The notes: generated by a model not told the origin, from the letters alone. DNA of 56,187 bases from CAYFLR01 sp964343805 (GCA_964343805.1 CAYFLR010000038.1:1-56187), one strand, 5' to 3'. Positions 8,974 through 17,061 are shown, counted from the stretch's first letter. Numbers and translations: made by a program.

Positions 8974-9726
8974 TTAAAACAATCCCACTACAAAACCGGT
9001 TGTGATGGTGTAATTATAAAGATCCTTTTTTTCTACTCCATCCACTCCAATATTATCTCCAAATACAAATCGGTAACCACCACCCAACTGATAGCGGAGC
9101 CAGGTTGTGATGTTTACTTCTAGCGCAATTTCTGGTTTTACAATATAGAGGTCCTCTCTATCATGGGGTCGCTTTTTTAAATGACCTTTTCCATGACGTG
9201 GTCTTTTATCTTTAAAATGAGAATCGCGTGGAGGTTTGGGCATCATCATTGAGATATGTCCTTTTCCTAGGAATAAGTTCGATTTAAGGTGGATCATGGA
9301 GTCCGGGGAAAAAATATAACCAAAATCGAGTCCTTGATAACTGAAGCGAATGGTTTTTTCATCATCGGTAGGGGCTTTTATTTTGGTTCGCAGTTGATTA
9401 GAAGCCATACCGATGGTGTAAGTTCGAGCGAGAACAAGACCAATTCCACCTTGAGTGTAAAAGGCATTGCGATCCAAGTTGGGAGAGTAACCAAGCCCTC
9501 CACTTAGGTAGGCTCCATAAAATCCCTCATCTCTAATATCGGTTATAAACCGACCGGTTTCATCGGAAAGGGCTTTGATTTCTTTGAGAATCACTGATTT
9601 ATACTCTTGATCCTCGGGCTGTTTTTCATTTTCTGCAGGTGCCTCTTTGGGGGCCTCCTCCGTTTCCGTAGCAAATAGATTGGCACTTGCAAGGATGAGG
9701 CTGATTAATAAGATTAAATTTTTCAT
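8974..9726 (-). CDS. Outer-membrane protein with a cationic loop; first gene of the two-component operon
   Basis: 250 residues. Signal peptide (MKNLILLISLILASANLFA), an acidic/Pro-rich linker (residues 20-45), a short helical region, then strand-like segments ending in hydrophobic TTGFVVGLF, consistent with an 8-stranded outer-membrane barrel. One predicted loop (around residues 160-190) is very basic and rich in His and Pro, with RPRHGKGHLKKRPH. ATG at 9726 follows AAGGAG. It is transcribed from the sigma-54-like promoter at 9792-9812. The GKGH-type loop echoes the GKGHGK stretch of the co-regulated lipoprotein at 17062; this may be coincidence or a shared ligand type. Confidence 0.75.
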   Translation of the reverse strand: MKNLILLISLILASANLFATETEEAPKEAPAENEKQPEDQEYKSVILKEIKALSDETGRFITDIRDEGFYGAYLSGGLGYSPNLDRNAFYTQGGIGLVLARTYTIGMASNQLRTKIKAPTDDEKTIRFSYQGLDFGYIFSPDSMIHLKSNLFLGKGHISMMMPKPPRDSHFKDKRPRHGKGHLKKRPHDREDLYIVKPEIALEVNITTWLRYQLGGGYRFVFGDNIGVDGVEKKDLYNYTITTGFVVGLF

Positions 9727-9761
9727 GATAACTCCTTAGCTTTGGGGGGTAAGCATCTCTT

Positions 9762-9784
9762 TTAAGGAAGCCTTTCTTCCTTAA
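9762..9784 (-). promoter_or_regulatory. Perfect stem-loop at the predicted mRNA 5' end
   Basis: TTAAGGAAG (9762-9770) and CTTCCTTAA (9776-9784) form a perfect 9-bp inverted repeat with a 5-base loop. The predicted sigma-54 start is at about 9785, so the transcript would begin with this hairpin, about 35 bases ahead of the AAGGAG that serves the ATG at 9726. It could protect the 5' end or affect translation. Confidence 0.45.
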
Positions 9785-9791
9785 GGAGTTT

Positions 9792-9812
9792 CTATTTCAA
9801 TTGCTGTGCCAA
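9792..9812 (-). promoter_or_regulatory. Sigma-54-like promoter of the outer-membrane/two-component operon
   Basis: On the minus strand the core is TGGCACAGCAATTGAAATAG. GG and GA are 10 bases apart; the -12 element is TTGAA instead of TTGCA. The same core, differing only in the three middle bases, precedes the lipoprotein gene at 17062. The predicted start is about 9785. Confidence 0.7.
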
Positions 9813-9872
9813 AAAATTTTCACCATCATAACATATACTTAAGATTTAGTCTTGAGCATTGTCCCCTTAGAT

Positions 9873-9911
9873 TGTCAGATATTTCTGACGATTTGTCATC
9901 TTTTTATGACA
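9873..9911. promoter_or_regulatory. Tandem dyad enhancer (two TGTCA-N8-TGACA sites)
   Basis: Two 18-bp dyads lie side by side, read here on the plus strand. TGTCA-N8-TGACG spans 9873-9890 (centre 9881.5) and TGTCA-N8-TGACA spans 9894-9911 (centre 9902.5). Centres are 21 bp apart, two helical turns, and fall at about -97 and -118 relative to the predicted start. This is a standard layout for a dimeric NtrC-family activator. The same pair occurs at 16882-16921. Confidence 0.65.
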
Positions 9912-9920
9912 GGATGAACC

Positions 9921-10093
9921 CGGATATTTTATGAGAATTCTACTGCATTTACACCTAAATCAACAGAATCAAGGGTGTTGGATATTTTTGTACCTGCGCA
10001 ATATGTACAATATTGCTCGCACAAAAAATCCTGCCACTACCTTGATTCTGTTGCCTATGAATAACTTCGCTACGATTTCTCATGAAATATCCG
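9921..10093. repeat. 173-bp interrupted palindrome in the intergenic region
   Basis: Four nested pairs share one centre near 10007. CGGATATTTTATGAGAA (9921-9937) pairs with 10077-10093, with one mismatch. CAACAGAATCAAGG (9961-9974) pairs perfectly with 10040-10053. GGATATTTTTGT (about 9980-9991) pairs imperfectly with 10021-10031. GCAATAT (9998-10004) pairs perfectly with 10010-10016. The spacing between the first two pairs is 23 bases in both arms. It could be a decayed inverted-repeat element, a MITE, a cruciform or a long hairpin RNA. It occupies most of the 437-base gap between the divergent genes at 9726 and 10164. Confidence 0.6.
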
Positions 10094-10163
10094 CGTGAAA
10101 GTTGCAAGTTGAAGCGGTCCATGACAAAATGAGGGATAAACACAATAATCCTAATAGGTTTGC

Positions 10164-11234
10164 ATGAATAATCGGAAGGAACAGCTTCTTAACTTTGGAG
10201 ATAAGACCGAGTTATTTGGTTATAAACTAGTCTTTTACCTCATTCACCGTCTGTTTGATGGCTTTTTTATATATAAAAAACGTAAGGCCACAATTGTAGC
10301 TGGTTCGGTTACTTTTTTCGCCATCCTTAGTTTTTGCCCGATACTATTACTTCTTATCTCCGGAATTGAATTCTTTGTAGAAAGTGGGCCGCTGGCACAA
10401 AGTTTGGTAATGAAAGCGGTGAAGGTGAATTTTCCTGCCCTTGCTCCTTGGATATTAAAAAGTATTGAATCTATTACTAAAGCCCAACTCACCAATTCTT
10501 TTAATTGGCTTAACCTGATTATTTTGCTTTATGCCTCTTTGGGATTTTGCAGTTCCATCCAGTTTGGGATCTTTACTATCAGCATGCAAGAAAGAAAAGG
10601 GGGCTTTCTCATAGAGGACTTAAAGTCCATTTTTGATGGAGTTTTTGTGGCTCTTTTTATCGTCATCATGGTAATTTTTCTTCCGGACTCTCCTTTGCTA
10701 CAGAAAATGAAAACTGATATGCCTACACTGTATGGGATTTTAGCTCCGACCATCAAATACCAAGTTTTTCATTCGGCTATGAGTATTGGTTTTTTTACCC
10801 TTTATTACAAATGGATTTCCCCCATTAAGATCCGTTTTAGCGATGCGTTCATTGGAGGGATTAGCTTCATCATTTTATTCACCATTGGTAAGACCTTTTA
10901 CTGGGTCTATCTCCACTATGTAAAAGATGATCTTATGCAAAGTTTTGGCAATTTTTATACCCTGGTAGTAGCCATTACTTGGATTTATTTTCTCATGTGC
11001 AGCTTTTTCTATGGGGCGAGTGTGGCTTGTGCTCCAGTTCATAAACGTAAGACTCCTTTTAACTACGAATTACAGAAACTGAGTTTCTTAGGAGAGGCTT
11101 GGAATTCTTTTCGAGGTGAAGAGGAATTACCCGACGAAGATTCAGAAGAGGAAGAAGATTTGGAGGAAGAGGCCAATGAAGAAGAGGCTTCGCCCCAAGG
11201 ACCGATCGTGGATGTTCCTAAAGAAGAGGTTTGA
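10164..11234 (+). CDS. YihY/BrkB-family integral membrane protein
   Basis: 356 residues. The sequence has the YihY family layout: KATIVAGSVTFFAILSFCPILLLL near the N-terminus, and five or six hydrophobic segments (about 45-65, 110-135, 150-172, 200-220, 228-250, 262-285). The end of the core has the family pattern YTLVVAITWIYFLMCSFFYGASV. Members are inner-membrane proteins of uncertain function, once misannotated as ribonuclease BN. The C-terminal 40 residues are extremely acidic (DEDSEEEEDLEEEANEEE), a local addition. ATG at 10164 has only a weak AGG upstream. The stop lies 12 bases before an assembly gap. Confidence 0.88.
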   Translation: MNNRKEQLLNFGDKTELFGYKLVFYLIHRLFDGFFIYKKRKATIVAGSVTFFAILSFCPILLLLISGIEFFVESGPLAQSLVMKAVKVNFPALAPWILKSIESITKAQLTNSFNWLNLIILLYASLGFCSSIQFGIFTISMQERKGGFLIEDLKSIFDGVFVALFIVIMVIFLPDSPLLQKMKTDMPTLYGILAPTIKYQVFHSAMSIGFFTLYYKWISPIKIRFSDAFIGGISFIILFTIGKTFYWVYLHYVKDDLMQSFGNFYTLVVAITWIYFLMCSFFYGASVACAPVHKRKTPFNYELQKLSFLGEAWNSFRGEEELPDEDSEEEEDLEEEANEEEASPQGPIVDVPKEEV

Positions 11235-11246
11235 TAGCCGGCATGG

Positions 11247-11284
11247 NNNNNNNNNNNNNNNNNNNNNNNNNNNNNNNNNNNNNN
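11247..11284. other. Assembly gap (38 Ns)
   Basis: The run of 38 Ns falls between the yihY-like gene and the 3' end of the convergent lipoprotein gene, so the end of that gene is unknown and any intergenic terminator here is lost. Other N-runs are at 27619-27628 (kinase gene), 39975-39984 (intergenic), 42280-42289 (second pyrophosphatase) and 50631-50640 (fibre gene). Confidence 0.99.
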
Positions 11285-11975
11285 TGATCAGATAAAAAGC
11301 CAGTTCATTGAAAAACTGATATTCATAATCATGCCTTTTTGACTTCCCTTGGGAGATTTGCACCTTTTTGTCCGGGTCCACAATAGCCCGAATCATCCGC
11401 TTCAATCTTTCATCATAACTGCTTTTTATTTGATTATAACCTTCTAAAGTATTTACATCGGGTAGCTCGCGGGCCGCCAACAGAACGGCTGCAATTGTTT
11501 TTTCGATACTGGGTCTTATTAATTCCATGGCCCTTTTTTGATAAGGGTGAGTTGTCTGTCCTTCGCTATCCAGTTCAATTTGATGGATTACTTTTTTGCG
11601 TGGTTTTAAATTTGCCTGCTCGCCTAAGGTAAAAAGATGACCGAGGTAAAGCTTTTTTAGCTGTTGCCATTTCACAGGATCATTTGTTTTGAGTGCTTTT
11701 GCCCAAAATTCTTCAGCCGATAAATCGAGACAGACTATTTTTCGAGCAGCATATACAAACTCCTGAAAATTAACGGTCTTTAGGTGATGAACTTTATCAT
11801 TCACCACTTTGGAAAGAGTAATCTCTTTTTTTTCTAAACTTCCACTAAATAGATAGCTTTGTCCCTGCTTTTGGGCATCATTCACCTTTAGGTTTTTAAC
11901 CTCTGAATGAGAGGGGGATTTACACTGTATGAGGGATAACAGAAGTAGAAGGGTGAAAAGTAATTTTATTATCAT
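11285..11975 (-). CDS. Lipoprotein of unknown function (3' end in assembly gap)
   Basis: At least 230 residues are visible before the gap. The ATG at 11975 gives MIIKLLFTLLLLLSLIQC, a short signal with a lipobox-like end and Cys18; upstream in-frame starts at 11996 and 12047 would bury the signal. The mature protein is mostly helical and basic (LKPRKKVIHQIELD, KSSYDERLKRMIRAIVD). No family recognised. It begins 44 bases after the S9 peptidase stop on the same strand and is probably co-transcribed with it. The apparent continuation past the gap, antisense to the yihY-like gene, is not coding. Confidence 0.65.
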
Positions 11976-12019
11976 AGACTTCTTATCGGAGCACATCTCT
12001 TTGACTTTAATTGGCTTCC

Positions 12020-13822
12020 TTAAAGATACTCTTTTATAAAAGCCCAAATTGCTTTGTAGGACCGCTCTTGATTCTTTTTCTTGGTGATACCGTGTCCTTC
12101 ATCTTCAAAAAGCGCATATTCTACCGGAACATTGTTCATTTTCACTGCTTCAACAATCTCGTCCGATTCTTCTTTTAAAACCCTTGGGTCATTAGCCCCT
12201 TGGAGAACCATTAACGGCTTTTTTATTTTTTCTGCATGGAACAAGGGGGAAATGCTTCGTAGATAATCTTCTTCGGTATTTGGGTCTCCCATATACTTAT
12301 ACATGGCTTTTTTGAAGGCTTCCCACCAAGTGGGCATCTGTTTGAGTGTTCGGATCCAATTGGAAACACCAACAAAATCAATTCCGCAGCTAAATTCATC
12401 CGGCTGAAAAGCAAGCGCTGCTAGCACCATAAATCCCCCATAACTCCCTCCCAGTATGCCAATTCGAGCGGGATCTATTTGAGGGTGCTGGGCCAAGTAT
12501 TTCTTAGCATAGATACAATCCATTAGGTCATCTTTGCCATGTTTTTTACGATCGAGATTGAAAAAATGGTTGCCGTAACCACTGCTACCCCGATTGTTGA
12601 CAGCAATGACCGCCACGTTTCTATTTAGTAAAAATTGCATAAGTCCCGAATAGGTATCGGTAAATTGTCCACCCGGTCCTCCATGAACCATCACTAAAGC
12701 TGGAAAAGGTTTTTTCTCACTTGTCTTCGGTAGATAAAAAAGAGCGGGGATCTCTAGACCGTCAAATGATTTATACCTTACGATCTCGGGCTCAACTAGG
12801 TCATTCAGATCGATGGAGGGAGTCATGGTGTGGGTGAGTTGCCGACTAGTTTTGCTTAAAATGTCATAGCTATAAAGATTCTTCGTGGAGTTACTGCTTC
12901 CAGCATAGAAAAGTAATTTCTGCTCACTGCCTGAAAAGAAAAAACCACTCAAATGGAGGTGGTTCACTTCAGATATTTGGATTTCTACCTTTTCTTTATT
13001 ATCCCAGAGATAGACTTTGGATCGGCTGTCTTCATTGGTAATAGTGGCTTGAAATCGGCCATTGCGGGAAATGTTAAACTCGTTTATGTCCCAACCATAG
13101 GTTTTTAAGAAGGTGGACTCCCCACTTTCTAAATCGTAACTATAAAGATCGCTAAACTCACTTTGTTCATTGCACAAGAAATAGAGAGACTGTCCATCAT
13201 GAGAAAAACAGGCTGCTCGATAGGATATTGACTTCTTACGGCCAGCATCACTGATTTCTATGCTATCACCTGTGGTACAATTATATAAAAGGAGATCACA
13301 ATCATCTCGTTCAACATACCGACTTAAGGTGATATAGTTTTTGCAAGGAGATATTGCTGTTACGTTTAAACCATCCCTATTTTCATAGATCAATTTAGGC
13401 TCAAAAGAGGTTAATTCCATTTCAAATAAATCAAAAAAGCGAGGATCTCTGGCGTTGGAGCGGTAGAAAAATGACTTTCCATCGTAAGACCACTGAAAAA
13501 ATACATTTTTTGATTTGTCATAAGGTGTAAGATCTGTGATTTCTCCATTTTCTAGCAGGAGATAGATGTGATCCAGCTCATTACCACCTTGGCCTCGCAT
13601 AAATAAGACCCTATTGTCACCTGGGAAAAAGACAGCATCTGAGATGGAATCTTTAGATGAAGGAGTTAACTCGTTCTCCGCCAGGGTTTCAAGGTCAATG
13701 GATCTTACACTAAAAAGACCTGTTTTATTGCCAATTATTAAAGCCTTAGTATCATCATGGGACACGGAGCAGCAAAAGATGTTTTCACAATCTAGGAACT
13801 CTTCTATCGTATACTTTTTCAT
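12020..13822 (-). CDS. S9-family (prolyl oligopeptidase/acylaminoacyl-peptidase-like) serine peptidase
   Basis: 600 residues. The first ~340 form repeated short strands with WSYDGK, ISPCKN and FSHDGQ motifs, typical of the S9 beta-propeller. The C-terminal alpha/beta-hydrolase domain has HGGPGG (380-385), the nucleophile in GGSYGGFM (Ser460), Asp545 in GANDPRV and His577 in EDEGHG. There is no signal peptide, so it should be cytoplasmic and act on short or acylated peptides. AAGGAG precedes the ATG at 13822. It is the first gene of an apparent two-gene unit with the downstream lipoprotein. Fine specificity cannot be read from the sequence. Confidence 0.92.
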   Translation of the reverse strand: MKKYTIEEFLDCENIFCCSVSHDDTKALIIGNKTGLFSVRSIDLETLAENELTPSSKDSISDAVFFPGDNRVLFMRGQGGNELDHIYLLLENGEITDLTPYDKSKNVFFQWSYDGKSFFYRSNARDPRFFDLFEMELTSFEPKLIYENRDGLNVTAISPCKNYITLSRYVERDDCDLLLYNCTTGDSIEISDAGRKKSISYRAACFSHDGQSLYFLCNEQSEFSDLYSYDLESGESTFLKTYGWDINEFNISRNGRFQATITNEDSRSKVYLWDNKEKVEIQISEVNHLHLSGFFFSGSEQKLLFYAGSSNSTKNLYSYDILSKTSRQLTHTMTPSIDLNDLVEPEIVRYKSFDGLEIPALFYLPKTSEKKPFPALVMVHGGPGGQFTDTYSGLMQFLLNRNVAVIAVNNRGSSGYGNHFFNLDRKKHGKDDLMDCIYAKKYLAQHPQIDPARIGILGGSYGGFMVLAALAFQPDEFSCGIDFVGVSNWIRTLKQMPTWWEAFKKAMYKYMGDPNTEEDYLRSISPLFHAEKIKKPLMVLQGANDPRVLKEESDEIVEAVKMNNVPVEYALFEDEGHGITKKKNQERSYKAIWAFIKEYL

Positions 13823-13965
13823 GATTTAATCTCCTTATGAAACTCTTCTCCATTAAATCCGAATATTTCACTCAAAGTCTAGTTTAATTTAGTCAAGATT
13901 TAGCTATAAATTCCGAAAAGTGGAGTGGGGGATCAAGTTGTGGTTGTTACTTTTGAGGTAATATA

Positions 13966-15507
13966 TTGAAACTTTTGGTTAAAATTATCGTCCTGACCTT
14001 TTTAATCCTAGGAGTGGGGAGCTGTAAAAAGCGGGCTGAAACAGCAACCAAGACTTTGATTTCCGGATATAAAGGGGAAGCTCTTGCTTTTATTCCGCTG
14101 GCATGGAAAAACAAATCTCCCCAGTATCAATTGGTGCTCTGTAAAACAGCCGCTAAACTAAAGAAAGTTCAAGACCTTGCGGTCAATTTAGAAGAGGACG
14201 AGCATCTTTCGCCCAATTTACTAAAATTCCTAGCTTGTTATAGCCCCTTCCATCGGATATTTAATCCGCAAGATTTAGAACAAATTGCAGAATTGGTTTT
14301 AAAGGCTAAAGAGGATCAGCCTCATAACAGTCTTCTTTTTAAAATAGTTGGTGGAGCTCTCTCCTTCATATATACCGGGCAGACTGAATTTTATACCAAT
14401 GGTGTGGTAAAAAGAGAAAATAAGATAGCAGATAGTCTTGCTCATGATTTAAAAGATCCTCTATCCACCACCTATCTTTCACCTGCAGAGTTTAGCTTAG
14501 TGAAAAATGCCCTTTTCGAGGCGATTGTTCAGTATTTTGACAAGAGTGTTGTTATTCCTACTGATGATTCATTGGAAAAAACATTGCTCGGTCCTCCTAT
14601 TGGTATTGGTCTTTCAGCCTTACTCAACCTAAAATGCGATTTTTATACAAAGTTCAATTTTTATCAAAAACTCCTTTGTAGTTTGACCGCTCGAAAGATG
14701 CTTTATTATCTTGATATCCGTTCTGATTGGCCTTCAGTGGCCATCTTCGAAAAGCGATTGGTCAGTCTGATTAAGACCTACAAAATCCAAAAATACCTGA
14801 GAGAGCTGATTAAATATGATCAAAACAAAGAGAGTGAAAGAGTCTCTATTTGGAGGTGGACTTTAGATTATTTTAATCAGGATAAGGGTCAAGCTTTGGC
14901 CGTTTTTGCCGTGCTCTTTCAAGATACCAACCACTATCTCCATGTAAAGTACTTGCAAGAGGTGCATCTGGATATTGAGCCTCGATACATCACTCGGTTA
15001 AAAAAAGCTAATGAAATAGTAAAAAAACCAGCTCGCTTTCTACTCCTCTCTCCGGAGTTGGGGATAAATAAAGAGACACTCTATCATTTTATGGTGCCGG
15101 CTTACCTGAGCTATTCAATGTCCAAAGAGTATATGGATGATCTTATGGTAGCTAAAATTCCTTTTGTTTTTAATATGCTCTATGAATATTTTACCAGCTT
15201 AAATCTAGAAACAAGGCAAACCCTTGATAGAAAACTGGATCAGCAACAAGAACTCTCTCCCTTCATGGTGAATTTATCAAGGTCTGCTATCCTTTTAGGA
15301 GGATTTTCTGAGCCGCTTCCCTATTCAAAAAAAGAGTTTGAAACCACTCTAAAGGATATTTATATGGGGTATGCAGGTGCCCTTTTTGGGATGGATAAAC
15401 ACCATGCCAAGCTAGATTTTGCTACCTTTGCAGAGTGTCATGCCAAAGATCCGAAAGAGTTTTTATTTGCTATCTTTAGGGGTGAGGAAGGTCTCTGTCG
15501 TTTTTAA
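13966..15507 (+). CDS. Large lipoprotein of unknown function
   Basis: 513 residues from a TTG start at 13966 with GAGG upstream. MKLLVKIIVLTFLILGVGSC is a lipoprotein signal with Cys20. The mature part is predominantly helical, with a few cysteines and no motif I recognise. The N-terminal KKRAET after the lipid-bearing Cys resembles other lipoproteins of this window (for example CKKRLAT at 1691-3025 and CKKRDVP at 33667-34461), suggesting a common sorting context. It converges on the gene at 15463 and overlaps it by 45 bases. Confidence 0.75.
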   Translation: MKLLVKIIVLTFLILGVGSCKKRAETATKTLISGYKGEALAFIPLAWKNKSPQYQLVLCKTAAKLKKVQDLAVNLEEDEHLSPNLLKFLACYSPFHRIFNPQDLEQIAELVLKAKEDQPHNSLLFKIVGGALSFIYTGQTEFYTNGVVKRENKIADSLAHDLKDPLSTTYLSPAEFSLVKNALFEAIVQYFDKSVVIPTDDSLEKTLLGPPIGIGLSALLNLKCDFYTKFNFYQKLLCSLTARKMLYYLDIRSDWPSVAIFEKRLVSLIKTYKIQKYLRELIKYDQNKESERVSIWRWTLDYFNQDKGQALAVFAVLFQDTNHYLHVKYLQEVHLDIEPRYITRLKKANEIVKKPARFLLLSPELGINKETLYHFMVPAYLSYSMSKEYMDDLMVAKIPFVFNMLYEYFTSLNLETRQTLDRKLDQQQELSPFMVNLSRSAILLGGFSEPLPYSKKEFETTLKDIYMGYAGALFGMDKHHAKLDFATFAECHAKDPKEFLFAIFRGEEGLCRF

Positions 15508-15954
15508 CAATTTCTGTTCACTCAATTTTTTAAAATAACTCTCACTTAAATAGGGTTGACCTGCTAATAAGTGATTCAAATACTCTCTGCAAGGAAGAGC
15601 CTGATTATCTATTTTATGCGGAAGGGCTTGATAGCTAATCGCCTTTTGTGTTCCATTTGCTGCATTTACCAAAACATCTATTCGAATATAATGTTCTGGA
15701 ACTCCTTCGCATGCATCTAGAGTAAGGAGATCCTTTTCTCCTTTGAGCAAATAAAGAATCCCCTCCACCAAACCTTTCTCTTTAGAAACTATATTGGCTA
15801 CTCCACTGCCCGGAAAGAGACGGGATGTTTTATTAAAGGCAAGAAGGTAGTCATATAACTTCGCGGGCTCGGCAGACAAAACTCTGACCTTTCTGGCTTT
15901 CATTCGCTCTGGGTTCATATTGCTGCCATAGGCAAAGTAAAAAGTCTCCGTCAT
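15463..15954 (-). CDS. Gamma-glutamylcyclotransferase-like protein
   Basis: 163 residues. FYFAYGSNM at the N-terminus (YGSN at 9-12) and the catalytic-type glutamate in DACEGVPEHY (Glu83) mark the GGCT/AIG2-like fold, whose enzymes release 5-oxoproline from gamma-glutamyl dipeptides. The protein is cytoplasmic by sequence. Length is normal for the family. The last 45 bases overlap the 3' end of the convergent lipoprotein gene. Substrate is unknown. Confidence 0.85.
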   Translation of the reverse strand: MTETFYFAYGSNMNPERMKARKVRVLSAEPAKLYDYLLAFNKTSRLFPGSGVANIVSKEKGLVEGILYLLKGEKDLLTLDACEGVPEHYIRIDVLVNAANGTQKAISYQALPHKIDNQALPCREYLNHLLAGQPYLSESYFKKLSEQKLLKTTETFLTPKDSK

Positions 15955-16028
15955 GATCTTCTCTTCTTATGGTTTTAAAATGAATTTTTATAGAGTATAA
16001 CTCCTTTTAAAGGAGGAAGTAACCCAAG

Positions 16029-16709
16029 ATGAGATTTCCATTTCTAGTTTTAATTTACCTTTTATTTTTTTGTTCTCTAAATGCCACTGAAACGGTAACA
16101 GAAAAATCCCAACCTACGGCGTTGCCTCTCAGTTTTAGCCTCTCTTATGGTGGTTCCTATAGTCTTCCCTCCCCGCTCAGTATTGAACAAGAGGGTCATG
16201 AGGAGATCTCTTTGTGGGGTGATTTTGAAACTTTTCCCTTTGAAATACCTCTTTATTGGGCAATAAGGGTGAGAGGTGAGTTTAACCAGATTATTTGGGA
16301 GCTAGAAACCATTCATCTTAAACTCCGTTTATTAGATCCCCCTCCCGAAATAGAGCAGTTTGAAATCAGCCATGGATATAATCTCACCTATGTTAATATA
16401 GTGCTCCCGGTTTATAATGCTTACTACCTGCATTTAGGTCTAGGAGGAGCTCTGCCTCATCCAGAAAATGTGATCCGAGGAAAACGATTGCCTGGAGATG
16501 GAGGCCTCTTGTCTTGGGGGTATTACTTTACCGGACCCGCCGTGCAAGTGGCTTTTTCTAAAAGCTATGAACTTCATGACTACTTTTATTTGAATATGGA
16601 ATCAAAATTCACCTTAGGATACGCTAGGGTCCCCATTGTTGATGGGCATGCAGATATTGTCAATGGAGCCTTTCAGTTGTTGCTTGGATTAGGAGTGAAT
16701 TTATTTTGA
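16029..16709 (+). CDS. Probable outer-membrane beta-barrel protein
   Basis: 226 residues with signal peptide (MRFPFLVLIYLLFFCSLNA). The mature part alternates hydrophobic and polar residues in segments such as LPLSFSLSYGGSYSL, YYLHLGLGGAL, FYLNMESKFTLGYA and GAFQLLLGLGVNLF. It ends in a hydrophobic strand closing with Phe, a typical outer-membrane barrel signature. AAGGAGG precedes the ATG by about 12 bases. Length fits an 8-stranded barrel. No specific family is recognised. Confidence 0.7.
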   Translation: MRFPFLVLIYLLFFCSLNATETVTEKSQPTALPLSFSLSYGGSYSLPSPLSIEQEGHEEISLWGDFETFPFEIPLYWAIRVRGEFNQIIWELETIHLKLRLLDPPPEIEQFEISHGYNLTYVNIVLPVYNAYYLHLGLGGALPHPENVIRGKRLPGDGGLLSWGYYFTGPAVQVAFSKSYELHDYFYLNMESKFTLGYARVPIVDGHADIVNGAFQLLLGLGVNLF

Positions 16710-16861
16710 GTTCTCTCTTTTGGCAAGTTGTTTATGTTGTTTATCCACCTCTCTTAAGAGTGCTGGAAAGGTTTAAGTTTCATCATCAAAGGCAAGATTA
16801 TCTAATTGGTCATTTAAAACCCGATTTAAACAAAGAGCTGATTACTTTACCCAATTGTTGA
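16706..16861 (+). CDS. Possible small coupled ORF
   Basis: A 51-codon frame starts at a TTG overlapping the previous stop (TTGA) and encodes a peptide with a hydrophobic N-terminal part (VVYVVYPPLL) and a polar rest (HHQRQDYLIGHLKPD). It stops just before the enhancer dyads at 16882. No independent ribosome binding site is seen; translation would depend on coupling. It may be a chance frame. It occupies half of the 352-base gap between 16709 and 17062. Confidence 0.25.
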   Translation: MSSLFWQVVYVVYPPLLRVLERFKFHHQRQDYLIGHLKPDLNKELITLPNC

Positions 16862-16881
16862 AAAAGAAATTAAACTGAGTT

Positions 16882-16921
16882 TGTCAGAAATAAATAACAG
16901 CTCTGTCTTTTTTTTCTGACA
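16882..16921. promoter_or_regulatory. Tandem dyad enhancer upstream of the cationic lipoprotein gene
   Basis: TGTCA-N8-TAACA (16882-16899, centre 16890.5) and TGTCT-N8-TGACA (16904-16921, centre 16912.5) lie 22 bp apart, each one base off the full dyad seen at 9873-9911. Centres are 92.5 and 70.5 bp from the T of TGGCAC. The outer half-sites also make a perfect 11-bp inverted repeat (16880-16890 with 16913-16923), but no T-run follows, so a terminator is unlikely. Confidence 0.65.
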
Positions 16922-16982
16922 AAATGCCTAGGTAAAAACCTCTCCTTTTTATAAGTATTTTAAATTATAGCCAAAAACTGAA

Positions 16983-17002
16983 TGGCACAGAACTTGAAAT
17001 AG
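16983..17002 (+). promoter_or_regulatory. Sigma-54-like promoter of the cationic lipoprotein gene
   Basis: TGGCACAGAACTTGAAATAG matches the promoter at 9792-9812 in 17 of 20 positions, with the same -24/-12 spacing and the same TTGAA variant. The predicted start is near 17009. The leader contains a small stem, AGCGC (17015-17019) with GCGCT (17027-17031), before AAGGAG and the ATG pair. Confidence 0.7.
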
Positions 17003-17061
17003 TTCTTAAGTAACAGCGCAAATTGAGCGCTTAAACAAAAAGTAACTTTTCAAGGAGACAG

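Noticed and set aside
9955..10143. 62-codon frame inside the 173-bp palindrome
   Set aside because: It has no ribosome binding site or signal, and the palindromic structure explains the open frame better.
11142..11284. Continuation of the lipoprotein frame across the 38-N gap into the yihY-like gene
   Set aside because: The frame beyond the gap is antisense to the acidic C-terminal codons of the yihY-like gene and gives no plausible protein.
16706..16861. Short ORF as part of the sigma-54 regulon
   Set aside because: It lies upstream of the dyads and promoter, so it would not be transcribed from that promoter.
16880..16923. Long inverted repeat TTTGTCAGAAA...TTTCTGACAAA as a terminator
   Set aside because: It has a long loop and no T-run after it, and its halves fit the N8 dyad pattern seen at 9873-9911 better.
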